Source of the DNA: Williamsia sp.
GTDB taxonomy: Bacteria > Actinomycetota > Actinomycetes > Mycobacteriales > Mycobacteriaceae
NCBI RefSeq assembly: GCF_016462415.1
Contig: NZ_JAEMTF010000005.1
Location: 47,148 to 102,379 of the forward strand
DNA: 55,232 nucleotides
Direction: 5' to 3'
Shown here: positions 52,501 to 55,232 of the stretch, one piece after another
Numbering within the stretch: position 1 is the stretch's first letter
How the letters are laid out: every line of letters starts with the position of its first letter
Program-made: the position numbers and the translations under genes
Notes under the pieces: generated by a model
The model's input: the letters and a program-made list of their open reading frames with translations, nothing else
What the model was told of the DNA's origin: nothing
The model's database searches: none

Positions 52501-55232
52501 ACCTGTACGGACCGACCGAGGCCGCGGTCGACGTCACCCACCACGAGGTCGCCGCCGACGCCGTCGACGTCCCGATCGGGCGCCCGATCGCGAACACCAC
52601 CACGCGGGTGCTCGACGACCGGCTCCGTCCGGTCCCGCCCGGGGTGGTGGGGGAGTTGTACCTCGGCGGAATCCAGCTCGCGCGGGGCTATTCCTCGCGA
52701 CCCGACCTGACGGCGGAACGGTTCGTCGCCGACCCCGATCCGTCGCCGACCGACGGACCGGGCGCCCGTCTGTACCGCACCGGTGACCGCGTCCGATGGA
52801 ACCGTCACGGCGAGCTCGAGTATCTCGGGCGCAACGACTTCCAGGCCAAGATCCGGGGCCAGCGCATCGAGCTCGGCGAGGTGGAGTCCGTGCTCACCGC
52901 CGTTCCGGGGGTGAGTCAGGCGGTCGCCCTGGTGATCTCGGCCGCCGGTGGGGACGACCGCCTCGTCGCCTACCTCGTCGGTTCCGACCCGGACGCGGAT
53001 GTGGCGCAGGCCGCGGTGTCGCGCTCGTTGCCCGCCTACATGCGGCCGACGGCGTGGGTGGTCCTCGACGCGATGCCACTGAGCCCGGCCGGCAAGATCG
53101 ACCGCCGTGCGCTGCCGGCACCCGACCCCGTCGTCACCGGCGAGCACGTCGCACCGGGGTCGCCGACCGAGACGGTGATCGCGCAGGTGTTCGTCGACGT
53201 GCTCGGTCTGGCCGCGGTGTCGGTGACCGACAGCTTCTTCGACCTCGGCGGGAACTCGCTGTCGGCGACGCGTGTCGCCGCGCGCGTCGCCGACGCCACC
53301 TCGACCGGTATCGGCGTCCGCGACCTGTTCGCCGCACCGTCGGTGCGGCAGTTGGCGACTCGCGTGGACGGCGCCGACCGCGTGCGGCTCGACACGCCGA
53401 CCGCGCAGACCCGGCCGGATCGGATCCCGCTGTCGAACGCGCAGCGGCGCATGTGGTTCATCAACTCGTTCGACACGTCGTTGCCGGTCTACACCATCCC
53501 GGTGGCGCTGCGGTTGCTCGGACCGCTCGACGTGTCGGCGCTGACCGCGGCGGTCGGGGACCTCGTCGCGCGCCACGAGACGTTGCGGACCGTCTACCCG
53601 CAGACCCCGGACGGCGACGTGTGGCAGATCATCCGCGCCGCCGACGACGCTGTCGCACAGATCGACTGGGCCGTCGTGTCCGACGCCGAGGAGGCGTTGG
53701 CCGTCACCGCGCTCGGTTTCGACGTCACCACCGACCTGCCGCTGCGCGGCCGGCTCGCCGTCACCGGCCCCGACACCGCACTGCTCGTGCTGGTCGTCCA
53801 CCACATCGCCGCGGACGGCGAATCCGGTCCGGTCATCGCCCGCGACCTGCTCGCGGCCTACCGGGCTCGGAGCGCGGGTGACGCACCGACCTGGGAGCCG
53901 CTGCGGCTGCAGTACGCCGACTATGCGCTGTGGCAGCACCGCGCGCTGGGTCACGACGCCGACCCCGGTGGCGACGCGCCGGCGGCCGCAGCGGTGCGTG
54001 CGCAGCTCGCGTACTGGGACACCCAGCTCGCCGGGGTGCCCGCGTTGCTCGAGGTGCCGACCGACCGCCCGCGCCCACCGGTCGCGTCGTCGCGTGGTGC
54101 GAGCGTCGAGTTCACGATCCCGGCCGAGGTCGCGCAGGCCGCGAGCCGCGTGGCCCGCGGGCGCGGCGTCACCGACTTCATGCTGGTGCACGCCGCCCTC
54201 GCCGCGTTGCTCGCCCGCCTGGCCGCCACCGACGACGTGGTCGTGTCCACCGCGGTGGCCGGTCGCGGACACGCCGCGCTCGACGATCTGGTCGGCATGT
54301 TCGTCAACACCCTGGTCCTGCGCACCCGGCTGACGGGGCACGACCGCTTCGTCGACGTGCTCGACGAGGTCCGCCGTGTCGACCTCGACGCCCTCGGCAA
54401 CGCCGACGTCCCGTTCGAGGAGCTGGTCGACCGGCTCGACGTCGTCCGATCCGAGGCGTTCGCGCCGCTGGCCCAGATCGTGTTGACCGTCGCCGAGGAG
54501 GACGGCGCCGCGGGTGCGGTGACCGTGGACGGGTTGACGGTCGAGCCCGTCGAGACCGAGGTGGCCACGGCCAAGGTCGACCTGACCGTCGGGATCGTCA
54601 CCGGCGGGACGGGGGCCTGGCGCGGCAGCGTCGTCTACGCGACCGACCTGTTCGACGCCGCGACCGTGCAGCGGTTCGCCGGTCGGCTCGTCGAGGTGCT
54701 CGATGCCGCGGTGACCCGACCCGAGATCCCGATCGGCGACATCGACATCATCGACACCGCCGAACGGGACGCCGTCACACCGCACCCGGATTCCGTTGCG
54801 GTCGAACCGATCCTGCTCGCCGACCTGCTCGCCGGTGCGGCGTCGCGCCGCCCGGACGGGATCGCCGTGGTCGACGATCATCACGCTTTGACGTTCGCCG
54901 AGCTGGACTCGCTCAGCTCCGCCCTGGCCCGTGACCTCGTCGCGCGCGGCGTCGGGCCCGAGGACGTGGTCGTCAGCGCTCTGCCCCGCACCGCTCTCGT
55001 GCAGGTCTCGCTGTGGGCCATCGCGAAGGCCGGGGCGGCGTACGCACCCGTCGACCCACGCCACCCGGCCGACCGCATCCGCCGGATCCTCGCCGGCAGC
55101 GGTGCGCGTGTGGGTATCTCGGTCACCGACGCGCCCGTCACCGACGCCGGCGTCGACTGGCTGACCGTCGACACCGCCGCGCTGGGCGCTCTGCAGGCGC
55201 GGATCGCCCGCGGCGAGGTGTCCGACGCCCCG
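22584..55232 (+). CDS. Giant non-ribosomal peptide synthetase 2 (3' end beyond window, at least 10,883 aa)
   Basis: The frame is open from the GTG at 22584 (GTGA overlap with the first NRPS stop) to the last base: 10,883 codons without a stop. Domain order with motif residues: A-like stub (about 21-100); A3 (YTSGSTG 266), T3 (Ser671); C4 (HH 860), A4 (1343), T4 (1737); C5 (1934), A5 (2430), T5 (2837), E5 (3032); C6 (3527), A6 (3987), T6 (4379); C7 (4556), A7 (5048), T7 (5440); C8 (5620), A8 (6112), T8 (6497); C9 (6692), A9 (7189), T9 (7581), E9 (7765); C10 (8271), A10 (8745), T10 (9146); C11 (9326), A11 (9826), T11 (10225); C12 (10406), A12 (cut). All catalytic His pairs, carrier serines and A10 lysines seen are intact. 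Modules 5-8 and 9-12 are tandem copies. No thioesterase or terminal domain is reached. Confidence 0.95.
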   Translation, partial: MSAIDSEPPQAPPRHRPRPSTQRLVALAASIAPTRVAFDGARAPVTFSDLRAKIDATVAMLAPRGIDAEAGVGVAVTGLLPRGGLAPAEVAAATTATVALIRSTANEIAGTSDWESVAGRFRSAVHRHPGRTAVTDIDGTTLTYRELDERSDRLAAGLVAAGAGPEILVGVALPRTAELIVALVAVVKSGAAYLPLDRSHPLARLHGIVTDAEPLLIVTDAETPASWERLGVPLRTVDDLDGPAVPDAGVALPQRIDGRHPAYVMYTSGSTGNPKGVVVTHDAVVTLLEGLDEIYDASADDVWSMFASYAFDVSVGEIWTALTTGGRLVVLDHVTTRSPDDFVAALEREQVTIINLTPSAFYQLAAALRDPAAGRLARSVRRMIFAGELLDVEQVRRWHSDRLALDGEPGPQLNNMYGPTETTVYMTRREMNAEFVSQATASDIGTAIPGSEVHVLDARLRPVPDGVPGEVYVAGPQVVRGYLARTDLTAGRFVANPFTDNGERMYRTGDVVLVRGDSYEFLGRSDDQVKLRGYRIELGEVEAALLATDGVGAAAAAIRQRGDLPEQLVGYVVAAPATGGDLDVASVRAAVATRVPDYMVPDVVMALDRLPLNVNGKLDRAALPVPQALTHDDAEPAASDAESALADLFAEVLEMDRVGVTTSLFDLGGNSLVAARIAARSADALDIVVTVRDIFEAPSVRALAGRLAARSHVERPPLVATDHDGPVPLSDAQRRIWFLAELDPQSAGYNIPLVLRFRGDLDVAALDRALRDVIDRHAVLRTRFATTDGVPEQVVLPVGDHHPDVAIDPPIDLRHHDPTSRTEAIRAIVDAGFDLAVAPPLRARLVRVADLEFVFVVVAHHVISDGGSFGPLARDLMTAYRARWNGAEPDFAPLPVQYADYTRWQRAVLGDDSDPTSLAAQQLRFWSEQLDGIPELIDLPLDRPRPAVASGVGAEYAFVVDATTAAGLRRVAEECGATMFMAVHAVFAVLLARSGTTDDVVIGTAIHGRGSAELDDLIGMFVNTLVLRTPVDRGEGFADLLNRVRTTDIAALDATEVTFERLVDHLDPERSAAHAPLFQVALAFQDDQQVRFDLPGLTVAGVDTEVTTTKFDLQLTVSEGAHPHDGDDDGALSAVFTYGTALFDESTIAELARRLAAVIAAVGTDPSRPVGDIDVLSPEESVALTTAAGPAEVTPRTLPAIFADAVATHPDGIAISAAGVELTYSELAARANDVAAVLHSAGVRAGVPVGLAVGRSVEAMIGFWGIAVAGAAVVPIDTASPPGRIGSMIADADLRVGLTTAATRAELPTSVEWFDLDTLSTTAEHGETGWPQPRLDDIAYVIFTSGSTGRPKGVAVTHRGLGDVVAEIADRFDVTPTSRVLQFASPSFDASVFEVLFAVTSASTQVIAPPSIYGGEELARLLDEEHITHAFMTPAALATVDSRGLDDLQVVCVAGDVCAPELVRRWSRGRRMFNLYGPSETTIWSTSTPPMAADGPVRIGAPITGVRVAVLDDRLRPVPAGVTGELYISGSSLARGYLGAPGQTAGRFVADPSGAPGERMYRTGDLVRWRRAGDRSADAWELEFAGRSDFQLKVRGFRVELGEIDIALGEQPGVEFAATLGVDDPASGTTAMASYVYPRVGHTLDARALRAGLSDRLPAHMIPASITVLDGVPLTSAGKLDRAALRTLAREPVAAGGDDHVPPATDVERVIADVFADVLGADHVSVTEDYFDLGGNSLSATRVTARVGSALGVTVRVRDLFDAPSVRALAQRLDTRERDTARPELRRRPRPETIPLSFAQRRMWFINQFDTSSAGYNIPVTVRLRGPLDADAMARALADVVERHEVLRTIYPAQTTTAQTTTPQTASGNAGSGEPAQRILDPMTARAALDWAAADADEAREHRNQGFDVSVDLPIRARLARVGDDDHLLVIVAHHIAFDGESAPVLARDLATAYAARVAGAAPEWTPPQIQYADYALWQRDLLGDASDPDSEMARALTHWTSHLAHLPDMLRLPFDHPRPAVPTMRSGTVEFTVPAATRAMLRRLAQAHDATLFMVTHAALAALLARVSSTGDIAVATPVAGRGAAELDSLIGMFVNTLVLRTEVDPSAGVDELIAQARRVDLDAFAHAEAPFERVVDAVDPVRSESFEPLAQVLFVYDAAAPLAARIGEIEIELEAPGDDAAKFDLTVGVTDGLTADADMTGVMIYAADLFDRPTVQAFVDAFVRILTAFGRTQNGMGGPVGAVGDIAILPPEAVGAQTAAATGELVDLPATTLPDATHGFGSAHPDLVALVTDDRTVTHGEFGMRVAHLARDLVDAGIGPEIAVAVCIPRSIEMLIAVHAVLAAGGQYVPVDPDAPADRAEHMLATAAAQVVLSAPGAPPRAVATTGLRRIVVDAAAALDAGSARATPLTDADRVSPLRPDHPAYTLFTSGSTGRPKGVTVSHRAVLNRLRWGLSTFPIDDSDAVVLKTPYTFDVSVPELFAPLMAGARLVIARPDGHTDPDYLVDLLARERVTSVHFVPSMLSVFLDVVDPARLARLTSLRYLFASGEALSASVARAARRVLPWAALHDLFGPTEAAVEVAHQPLDVVGETVPIGRPVWNTQTLVLDPRLQIVPAGVVGELYLGGPQLARGYAGRPDLSAERFVASPFGVGGAGGERLYRTGDLVRRNASGELEYLGRSDFQVKLRGQRIELGEIEAVLAGADGVVHAAAAVVSGPGGTDHLVAYLAGRSGGDLATIGADDLVARARAAVDSALPEYMRPTVWTVLDDVPLSAAGKLDRRGLPAPDFGRGVGADEAIVEPATDDERVIAEVFAGVLGADRVSVTASFFALGGDSIMSIRLTSLLRAAGYSVTPRDIFTARTVRALARVAGTHGHAPLDEYDGGAVGPVSMTPAVAWMLDLADRSEDFDDFSQSTVLALPDDADTDAVRAVITAVVAAHPMLTASLRSDDGEWTLTAGAGDPDDVVVRIEDAPTGADASADPDRAADLDNRVRAAHASALASLDPAVGRLVAAVGVRAPGGGGRLVVAAHHIGVDAVSWQTIVTGIASAWWQHTTGQPIAVSATGTSFRRWAGVMRELSTRDAELPLWDAHLPAPDTDHRPRLALDAARDRMSTVQTVRIAVPSDVAEAVLTTVPTAFGTRVDTTLLAALAAALSDDAGDRVSILVENHGREEHVAPGADLSETVGWFTAFVPVTVATPVGTPIVAAVKTVKDALARIPDRGVAFGPLRYLRADSPLRDRPLPPVSFNYLGVLGDAARTDDVALAAFAPAPDAPALPASIHGRLQALAALTVTVGAVDGDPVDGGGGREIRAEFAYPAGVLTADDVAEVARRWGENLAEVVRQTALADPGPSETDLASTGLVQSEIDAILRERPGAHLWPLTPLQQGLFFQAELAAGSRLAVGRDEIDVYVTQSTITFTGDPSASSMHSAARALLARHRVLRSAFVRTDSGRAAVAIAPHVDPDWQTIDLTADESTLATAQIADIAHRERTAGFDLGRPGLIRFVHVRHRGADGEPLVSLIISAHHLILDGWSAPIVLTELLALAHGMLPEVRVVDEPDFGTYLEWLEGRDQAAALSVWRAALDQIDGPTLVAPGHVATTQAPPRDRVLLLDADLTAGLAATVRALEVTTSTVVQAAWAVLLARITGQQTVVFGETVSGRPPEIDGVAQMIGLFINTLPVAATVDPGQTLAALVDDLHRRKTAVLDHQYVGLGDITAAVDTAVLFDTLTVYESYPIDSAALSAAARDADGPTIRDVTATDATHYPLNLIAAPVGDRMQLTLKYLPSAFDDAQIDVFGDAVTAILRAVVDRPEAVVGEVDLVADAVAERIAGWSVGPALPVDTDAPTLLPDLIADQIDRTPDATALTSDGRSLTYREFGTRVRAVAERLVGIGVGPDVAVAVSIPRSVEMVVAIHAVVATGGQYVPLDVDAPADRTDHMVTTARVRAVIRADPADDGGVAITPIGTTPAGPLRGLLRADDAAYTVFTSGSTGRPKGVTVSHAAIVNRLRWMQSEFDLDGSDVVLLKTPVTFDVSVWELFWPLMTGASMVIARPDGHRDPAYLADLIAAQRVSTLHFVPSMLSAFTDVLGDDLGVACASVRQVFTSGEALTPASAATTTRGLPDVRLHNLYGPTEAAVDVTWHEVPAGAATVPIGRPIAGTVTRILDARLQPVPPGVIGELYLGGVQVARGYASRPDLTADRFVADPLGDPGVRLYRTGDLVRWTTGGDIDYVGRVDFQVKLRGQRIELGEIEAVLSGAPGVMLAAVTVATAPDGGQHLVAHLAGDIELATITESVARSLPAFMRPTVWSVLEEMPTNSAGKVDRRALPEPEFDGAVAGTEFIEPVGVVEQRIAAVMAEVLGVERVSATADFFDIGGNSLSATRVVARVSDALSVAVGVRDLFDASSARSLAHRVRAADVTVVEPLIAGERPETIPLSPAQRRMWFINRFDPSSAAYNIPFALTLSGTVDVAALRAALFDVIVRHETLRTVFTQGPDGVVGQHILDPEQVDPDAWWTTTGVTDLPARPFDVTVDVPIRAGVVETGPDEHLLVVVLHHIASDGESLSPLATDLVTAYAARAAGVTPAWTPLAVQYADVTLWQQRVLGSIDDPTSVLGGQVEQWRTRLAGLPGVLELPTDRRRPAVASMRGAGVAFDIPADLVAAIDAFASRRGATVFMLVHAALAAVLARLSATRDIAIGTPVAGRGRTELDPLIGMFVNTLVLRTEVDPAASFADLLDLVRTTDLDAFAGADVPFEHLVDLLAPTRSEAFAPLTQVLLTVEQHAADGPGGALDLPGLRITPVDAGDPAARFDLTVGLTLSRDSSGGLAGLTGSIVYATDLFDADTAEGIARRLVEVLAAGVAAPSTPVGDIDIVDDRERREVARWSTGEDRPLEDTNLAALVARRVAAGPEATALVFGDRTVSYAEFGSRVATLARTLVAFGVGPDVAVAVRIPRSVELLVAIHAVVAAGGRYVPIDPEAPADRAAYMIDTARARLMLIPAGSTIVLTPGATYAVLPVDASTPVDDATTLGDVGLAAAHPDDAAYTLFTSGSTGRPKGVTVTHRAIVNRLAWMQERFAISADDAVLQKTPVTFDVSVWELFWPLLSGSRIVIVEPDRHGDPGHLAQVISRERVTVAHFVPSMLAAFVDVVATAGTADLSGLRAVFASGEALSASTAHAMRALAPQARLHNLYGPTEAAVDVTHHEVVDGETTVPIGRPVPNTVTRVLDDRLRPVPRGVVGELYLGGVQLARGYESRPDLTAERFVPDPRVPGEPGRRLYRTGDRVRWNADGELEYLGRTDFQVKLRGQRIELGEIEAAIATAPGVREVTVTVAAAPDGSDQLIAYVTGTPDVDDPAAVAAATETLPAYMRPSMWIALDAMPVTVTGKVDRRALPAPEFRSAHHVPPSGAVEEIVAAVFAAVLGVDRVSVTDDFFGMGGNSLSATRVAARVADALGREVGVREVFDAPSVRALSARLASADRVDSRPVIAGSRPERIPLSDAQRRMWFINTYDTTSPVYTIPFALRLNGALDVNALRAAVGDLVARHEILRTVYPQDRDGAVHQHIQDAETGAVDPDWAVCATADEALAVLRRGFDLTVDLPVRTRLAVDGDDALLVMAVHHIAADGESVPVLARDLVRAYRSRTAGSAPDWTPLAVQYADYALWQQNSSSDSGSESAGLAHWTEQLAGVPALLELPTDRPRPAVATMRGATVDFEIPAGIATAASEVARESGATTFMVLHAALAVLLARLAATDDVVIGTAVAGRGRAELDDLIGMFVNTVVLRTPVRTGERFVDVLDTVRRTDLDALVHADVPFEELVDRLDVVRSEAFAPLVQVLFTVAEGTGEADAGLLDLGGSLSAEAVEAEIATAKVDLTIGVVTDTSPGPWRGTITYASDLFDAVSVSDLATRWVRLLDTLVTRPDAPVADAQILGPGEIAELLPPTVPDAPPTLLLADLFSAAAAATPDSVAVVDGSRTMTYRELDTLSSGFARDLIAAGVGPDDVVVSVIGRSALVQVALWAVAKSGAVYAPVDPRYPADRVRRVIADSGARVGLVGAGVTALADVGIAATVLDDTALAAMRARITSGAVSAEPVTDSERVRPLRAHNGAYMIYTSGSTGVPKGVVVTHTGLAGVAYTLRDHHHSDASARWLGISSPAFDAAMLEVLGTYVAGARLVVTPADIVGGEELAEWITAHDATHAFLVPSVAASMPDPGAVSLTHLLAGGEAVTDAEMRRWAGDRSFYDAYGPTETTIICVTSDPLHPDDAVPLGQPMPGTGAVVLDERLRPVPVGVLGELYLCGPSLARGYHGRPDLSAERFVAAPFGPAGARMYRTGDLVRRSRAGDIFYGGRSDFQVKLRGQRIELGEIESALMGHPQVRRAVVVGVGDTAVESLAGYIEVPHPDSVDVAQVRAHVASVLPAHMVPSSLTVLTVMPLTAVGKIDRSALPAPAPITAVDEVVEVPADDDERTAVAIIAEVLGVAPETLGATDDFFAVGGNSLSATRVTARATDAFGVRVGVRDLFEAPTARDLVRRIRSNAPIADVPVLSTTVPSAPTVRPEHIPLSVAQQRIWFLNRFEPESAAYNIPMILRLRGGLDPTALRDAIDDVVARHEVLRTTYPEVNGRAAQRVHALDDARSMLVWADAGVSDVADTDVTALVTSFVTAGFDLSVDLPIRARLIRVGPDHHVLALSMHHIAVDGQSLRPLITDLITAHHARTAGVAPEFTPLPMQFADVALAQQETLGAADDSGSVLGGQVAYWLDHLADLPDVLTLPADRPRPATATQTGGRIRFDLPADLAARITVTAQERGATEFMVVHAALAVLLARLSSSSDIAVATPMAGRGQAALDPMVGMFVNTVVLRATVESGRPFDRLLDDIRAVDLDAFARPDVSFEYLVERLRPTRSEAFAPLSQVMLSVEHGIGMAGGSGPNAQATDTLTTDGLQIELLDPGTPPARLDLAVTVATTPRGQAWNAEIVYAADLFDESTVAGFADRLLRILDAATSAGSTVVGDIEWTSAAERDGLRALARGGDVGLPDETIAEALVRQSASTPDAQALVSPDRSLTYAEMSAHTAVLARRLIAAGVGPETAVGIRMARSVEMVVAVHAVITAGGQYVPIDPEAPADRVASMLDTAGVRVILAGGNDPYTPTSADVRVLTVDLGADGAGDPTPITDADRLAPLRPDHAAYTLFTSGSTGRPKGVTVSHRSVMNRLRWGLATFPIGATDTVILKTPYTFDVSVPELFAPVLTGARMYIARPGGHTDPAYLADVLAAERVTSVHFVPSMLSVFLDVVAPEALARLTALRYVFASGEALPAGVARGVRAALPWAGLHDLFGPTEAAVEVAHADLHTVGAVVPIGRPIWNTTTRVLDDRLCPVPTGVAGELYLGGVQVARGYAARPDLTAERFVPDADGEPGTRLYRTGDLVRRNAAGELEYLGRTDFQVKLRGQRIELGEIESVMAAVPGVVHAAATVVTAPGGAQHLVAYLAGPAATDTATVRAAVESALPEYMWPSLWMPVDDIARSSAGKLDRRALPQPDFGRLTSGYVAPATPDERVIAEVFAAVLGVDRVSVTESFFALGGDSIMSIRLTSLLRAAGFVLTPRMIFEHRTVRALAAAREVTAVLAEHPGGARGPVAIGPSIRWMLDLSDSPSDHADFSQSAVLALPADLTTDDLRTVVAAVVDTHAMMTASLRRTDGEWRLVAGDGTAQDVLVRITDATGPDTATDIRAAHAEALASLDPQVGRLVAVVGVRSATPGAPGRLVVAIHHIAVDAVSWPTIITGLVTAAWQRAAGETITLPTPGTSMRRWADVLAELSTREHETPLWLAHLAGSSGEAADRLRIDRSRDRQSTVITVGVDVDAAVGEQVLTAIPQAYRTGADTAMIAALAQALSGAEADERVSILLENHGREEQIAPGADLSGTVGWFTSFVPLAVPAGPGRPITATVKSVKDAMARMPDRGIAFGPLRARHDSPLRDHALPPVSFNYFGNVAAAADVADGTGALLPVTDAPDLPPSISGAMVATAALTVTVSAVPGPTGRVLHAEFAFPRGLLDTEQVTAIAERWGDALTEIVTHLATVGDPGPSETDLASTGLTQDEIDRLTAEHPGSILWPLTPLQEGLFFQAELSGGARLHEDPAGGRSDDATVAPDVYVTQSTITFGGDVDAAGMRAAARTLLARHRVLRSSFVRTDSGHAVTVVAPVVEPDWREIDLADPSPSDAADRIADLARDELSRRFDLATPGPMRFVWVRHLITDPADPAAAPQAGASLIITAHHLLLDGWSAPLVLADLLAAHSGGTALAPPSDGADFAVFLDWLSRRDTAAATSAWRTALSAVDGPTLVAAGARPDVAHPPRGRSVHLDPRLVGALTAAGRAAGATTSTVLQAVWAILLSRITGRDTVVFGETVSGRPPEIDGVEQMIGLFINTLPVAVTVDPAHTPADLLAQLQQDKARVLDHHHLGLAEIAAAAGESALFDTLVVFESYPVDAAAVGDGSRAAGLDIRGVSSADATHYPLSLIVVPDGDRMALTVKYLPAAFDDDQIDVFADALVTLCEQIAYHPTTRVSDLALSSPAVAARVDRWSAGLRTHDEAVRDASVPGRIDAQVARTPDAPALRYDDRVVTYREFGARVATLARRLIAHGVGPDVAVGVAMSRSIEMVVAIHAVVAAGGQYVPLDVDAPADRIGYMLRTSRAVLVVCATDATPAAVDALGAEVLTFGADEPVDDAVRPLAASERLGARGHHDAAYTLFTSGSTGRPKGVTVSHAAIANRLLWMQSEFGIDASDAVLLKTPVTFDVSVWELFWPLITGATMVIARPDAHRDPRRLADVVARAGVTTLHFVPSMMAAFVAGVPASDAVASLASVRRVFASGEALPAATAHAMRALVPDAQLHNLYGPTEAAVDVTHHRVVAGEVSVPIGRPGWNTTTRVLDARLRPVPPGVVGELYLGGVQVARGYAGRPDLTAERFVADPFTPDPGPGAPAGGARLYRTGDLVRWNTDGELEYLGRADFQVKLRGQRIELGEVETVLSAAPGVVLAAATIATSGSGDEHLVGYLAGQLAGTVDLDAVAAHVARSLPAYMHPTTWVVLDDFPRNAAGKIDRRALPAPDFAGGDFVAAASATETAIATVFADVLGAERVSVSDNFFEIGGNSLSATRVVARVGETTGVAVGLRDLFDAPTVRALAARVDAADTADAVATVPLVARPRPDAIPLSSAQQRMWFINVYDPTTPAYNIPFALRLRGTLDVEALRAALRDVIGRHETLRTIFPSDPDGVARQHILAAGAVEDSRWWVPGDVEALPARPFDVTTELPIRAGVLATGVDDHLLVVVLHHIASDGESIAPLVGDLVTAYAARTAGTEPGWSDLPVQYADVTLWQQEVLGGVDDPTSALGRQIDFWRTRLAGLPDVLDLPTDHPRPPVASLRGAMVDVVVPDDVLRAADDLARRHDATLFMVLHAALAAVLARLSATTDIAIGTPVAGRGRAELDGLIGMFVNTLVLRTEVDPDADFATLVEVARAGDLDAFATADVPFEHLVDVLAPVRSEAFAPLTQVMLTLDQRTDPAVDMPATELPGLTITPADPGTPAARFDLTLGLGAARDADGALTGLAGHLVYATDLFAPDTAAAVVRRFVALLRAGVTDPRRRIADIDLTSDDERRTVAGWSVGQIVALDPRTREQQTLADAVSRQITATPSATALVVGDRRVSYREFGAHVASVARSLIARGVAPDVGVGICMDRSVELIVAVHAVVAAGGRYVPIDVDAPAERVDHMTESAAVALVLVRHGDVPGAIDRYAGDVVAIDCAHPPTGDVSVLSDSERLAPLRPHDAAYTLFTSGSTGRPKGVTVSHAAIMNRLRWMQARFPRDASDVILHKTPVTFDVSVWELFWPMMTGASMVIARPDGHRDPAYLVGLIAAERVSTLHFVPSMLSVFVETAAGGRRRGGRQVDLATLRTVFTSGEALSATAANSMTTLVPTAELHNLYGPTEAAVDVTHHEVAADAVDVPIGRPIANTTTRVLDDRLRPVPPGVVGELYLGGIQLARGYSSRPDLTAERFVADPDPSPTDGPGARLYRTGDRVRWNRHGELEYLGRNDFQAKIRGQRIELGEVESVLTAVPGVSQAVALVISAAGGDDRLVAYLVGSDPDADVAQAAVSRSLPAYMRPTAWVVLDAMPLSPAGKIDRRALPAPDPVVTGEHVAPGSPTETVIAQVFVDVLGLAAVSVTDSFFDLGGNSLSATRVAARVADATSTGIGVRDLFAAPSVRQLATRVDGADRVRLDTPTAQTRPDRIPLSNAQRRMWFINSFDTSLPVYTIPVALRLLGPLDVSALTAAVGDLVARHETLRTVYPQTPDGDVWQIIRAADDAVAQIDWAVVSDAEEALAVTALGFDVTTDLPLRGRLAVTGPDTALLVLVVHHIAADGESGPVIARDLLAAYRARSAGDAPTWEPLRLQYADYALWQHRALGHDADPGGDAPAAAAVRAQLAYWDTQLAGVPALLEVPTDRPRPPVASSRGASVEFTIPAEVAQAASRVARGRGVTDFMLVHAALAALLARLAATDDVVVSTAVAGRGHAALDDLVGMFVNTLVLRTRLTGHDRFVDVLDEVRRVDLDALGNADVPFEELVDRLDVVRSEAFAPLAQIVLTVAEEDGAAGAVTVDGLTVEPVETEVATAKVDLTVGIVTGGTGAWRGSVVYATDLFDAATVQRFAGRLVEVLDAAVTRPEIPIGDIDIIDTAERDAVTPHPDSVAVEPILLADLLAGAASRRPDGIAVVDDHHALTFAELDSLSSALARDLVARGVGPEDVVVSALPRTALVQVSLWAIAKAGAAYAPVDPRHPADRIRRILAGSGARVGISVTDAPVTDAGVDWLTVDTAALGALQARIARGEVSDAP
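22640..24715 (+). other. N-terminal A-like stub and split module 3: A3-T3
   Basis: Residues about 21-100 look like a decayed A-domain N-terminus ([20 protein letters not shown], then [14 protein letters not shown]) in front of the complete A3. The A3 code reads DVGNIAMVY, which I cannot assign. A3 core motifs are complete, and T3 carries LGGNSL. The matching C3 is on the preceding protein. Confidence 0.8.
24756..27905 (+). other. NRPS module 4: C4-A4-T4
   Basis: C4 has HHVISDG. The A4 code reads DAFFCALIW, unassigned. A4 shares the THA-x-MTP-x-ALAT and AGD/AGE segments with A2, so the two belong to one A-domain subgroup. T4 carries [10 protein letters not shown]. Confidence 0.85.
27954..32640 (+). 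other. NRPS module 5: C5-A5-T5-E5 (D-residue)
   Basis: C5 has HHIAFDG and a short low-complexity Gln/Thr insert. The A5 code reads DVPHFSLVE, two changes from serine (Pro at 239, Glu at 331). T5 has the GGDSI form usual before epimerases. E5 has [19 protein letters not shown] and FNYLG, so residue 5 is expected in D form. Confidence 0.87.
28141..28170 (+). repeat. 15-bp in-frame tandem repeat inside C5
   Basis: Two copies of CCCAGACCACCACT(G/C) plus a partial third copy encode [13 protein letters not shown] in a variable loop of C5, well before its HHIAFDG motif. The other C domains lack this insert. Each copy keeps the frame. Confidence 0.85.
32715..35835 (+). other. NRPS module 6: C6(DCL)-A6(Ser)-T6
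   Basis: C6 begins [17 protein letters not shown] and has HHLILDGWS, the pattern of C domains that accept a D-residue donor, which fits its place after E5. The A6 code is DVWHFSLVD, serine. Confidence 0.87.
35880..39020 (+). other. NRPS module 7: C7-A7(Ser)-T7
   Basis: C7 is of the L-donor type ([19 protein letters not shown]). The A7 code is DVWHFSLVD, serine. The T7 site is FFGMGGNSL. Confidence 0.87.
39060..42190 (+). other. NRPS module 8: C8-A8-T8
   Basis: C8 has HHIAADG. The A8 code reads DALFLGAII (from FDAAMLE and the flanking motifs), a mainly hydrophobic pocket that I cannot assign. The T8 site is FFAVGGNSL. Confidence 0.85.
42255..46815 (+). other. NRPS module 9: C9-A9-T9-E9 (D-residue)
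   Basis: C9 has HHIAVDGQS and resembles C2 more than C5 around this motif. A9 has the same code as A5 (DVPHFSLVE). T9 has GGDSI and E9 has [15 protein letters not shown] and FNYFG, so residue 9 is expected in D form. Confidence 0.87.
46899..50130 (+). other. NRPS module 10: C10(DCL)-A10(Ser)-T10
   Basis: C10 begins [17 protein letters not shown] and has HHLLLDGWS, like C6. The A10 code is DVWHFSLVD, serine. The T10 site is FFEIGGNSL. Confidence 0.87.
50190..53370 (+). other. NRPS module 11: C11-A11(Ser)-T11
   Basis: C11 matches C7 (same [17 protein letters not shown] and YADVTLWQQ segments). The A11 code is DVWHFSLVD, serine. The T11 site is FFDLGGNSL. Confidence 0.87.
53415..55232 (+). other. 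NRPS module 12: C12-A12 (cut by window end)
   Basis: C12 (HHIAADGES) matches C8. About 140 residues of A12 are visible, and they match the start of A8 ([32 protein letters not shown]), so A12 should be the counterpart of A8. Its specificity residues lie past the window edge. Confidence 0.85.

Larger units (their letters stand above)
43680..55232 (+). repeat. Intragenic tandem repeat, copy 2 (A9-T9-E9-C10-A10-T10-C11-A11-T11-C12-A12..., cut)
   Basis: Copy 2 of the four-module block, incomplete at the window edge. About 11.5 kb are visible, ending inside the counterpart of A8. The copies have diverged, with indels in the linkers (the offset grows by about 190 bases across the block), so it is not a recent or assembly-generated duplicate. 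Confidence 0.85.

Noticed and set aside
29406-55232. The repeat as an assembly artefact
   Set aside because: The copies differ throughout in sequence and linker length, so they are diverged paralogous blocks, not a duplicated contig. Collapse of additional identical copies cannot be excluded.

Overview
The window comes from a very GC-rich actinobacterium. The ribosomal proteins, the S10 operon ending at rpsQ and the secreted lipase family all point to the Mycobacteriales (Gordonia, Williamsia, Rhodococcus or a close relative). The genus is an inference; no rRNA gene is present.

Left part (1-8.2 kb, all on the minus strand): a 3'-truncated secreted lipase; a small nucleobase/hydantoin-type module (GntR-family regulator, NCS1 transporter, hydantoin/allantoin racemase); a DUF4442 hot-dog protein; and a DUF4173 membrane protein downstream of a two-component system (OmpR-type regulator overlapping a HAMP sensor kinase). 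Centre (8.7-14.1 kb, plus strand): a complete S10 operon, rpsJ-rplC-rplD-rplW-rplB-rpsS-rplV-rpsC-rplP-rpmC-rpsQ, tightly packed and closed by a strong intrinsic terminator after rpsQ.

Right part (14.4 kb to the window edge, plus strand): two non-ribosomal peptide synthetase (NRPS) genes that fill 40.8 kb. The first (2,715 aa) is C-A-T-C-A-T-C. The second starts in a GTGA overlap and stays open to the last base of the window, so at least 10,883 aa are encoded in one uninterrupted frame. Its order is A-T, C-A-T, C-A-T-E, C-A-T, C-A-T, C-A-T, C-A-T-E, C-A-T, C-A-T, C-A(cut). Twelve adenylation domains are visible. No thioesterase, MbtH-like protein, transporter or tailoring gene lies inside the window, so the cluster continues to the right.

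The main discoveries are in the NRPS. A four-module block (A-T-E-C-A-T-C-A-T-C-A-T-C) is followed by a second copy in the same domain order, about 14.2-14.4 kb downstream, and the second copy runs off the window. Five A domains carry the serine specificity code of EntF, and two more carry a near-serine code before epimerisation domains. The predicted chain is acyl- or aryl-Ser-X2-X3-X4-(D-X5-Ser-Ser-X8)-(D-X9-Ser-Ser-X12)..., a serine-rich peptide with a repeating tetrapeptide. Module 3 is split between the two proteins (C on the first, A on the second), and each facing end carries a degenerate A-domain-like stub that could act as a docking element. The product is not one I recognise.
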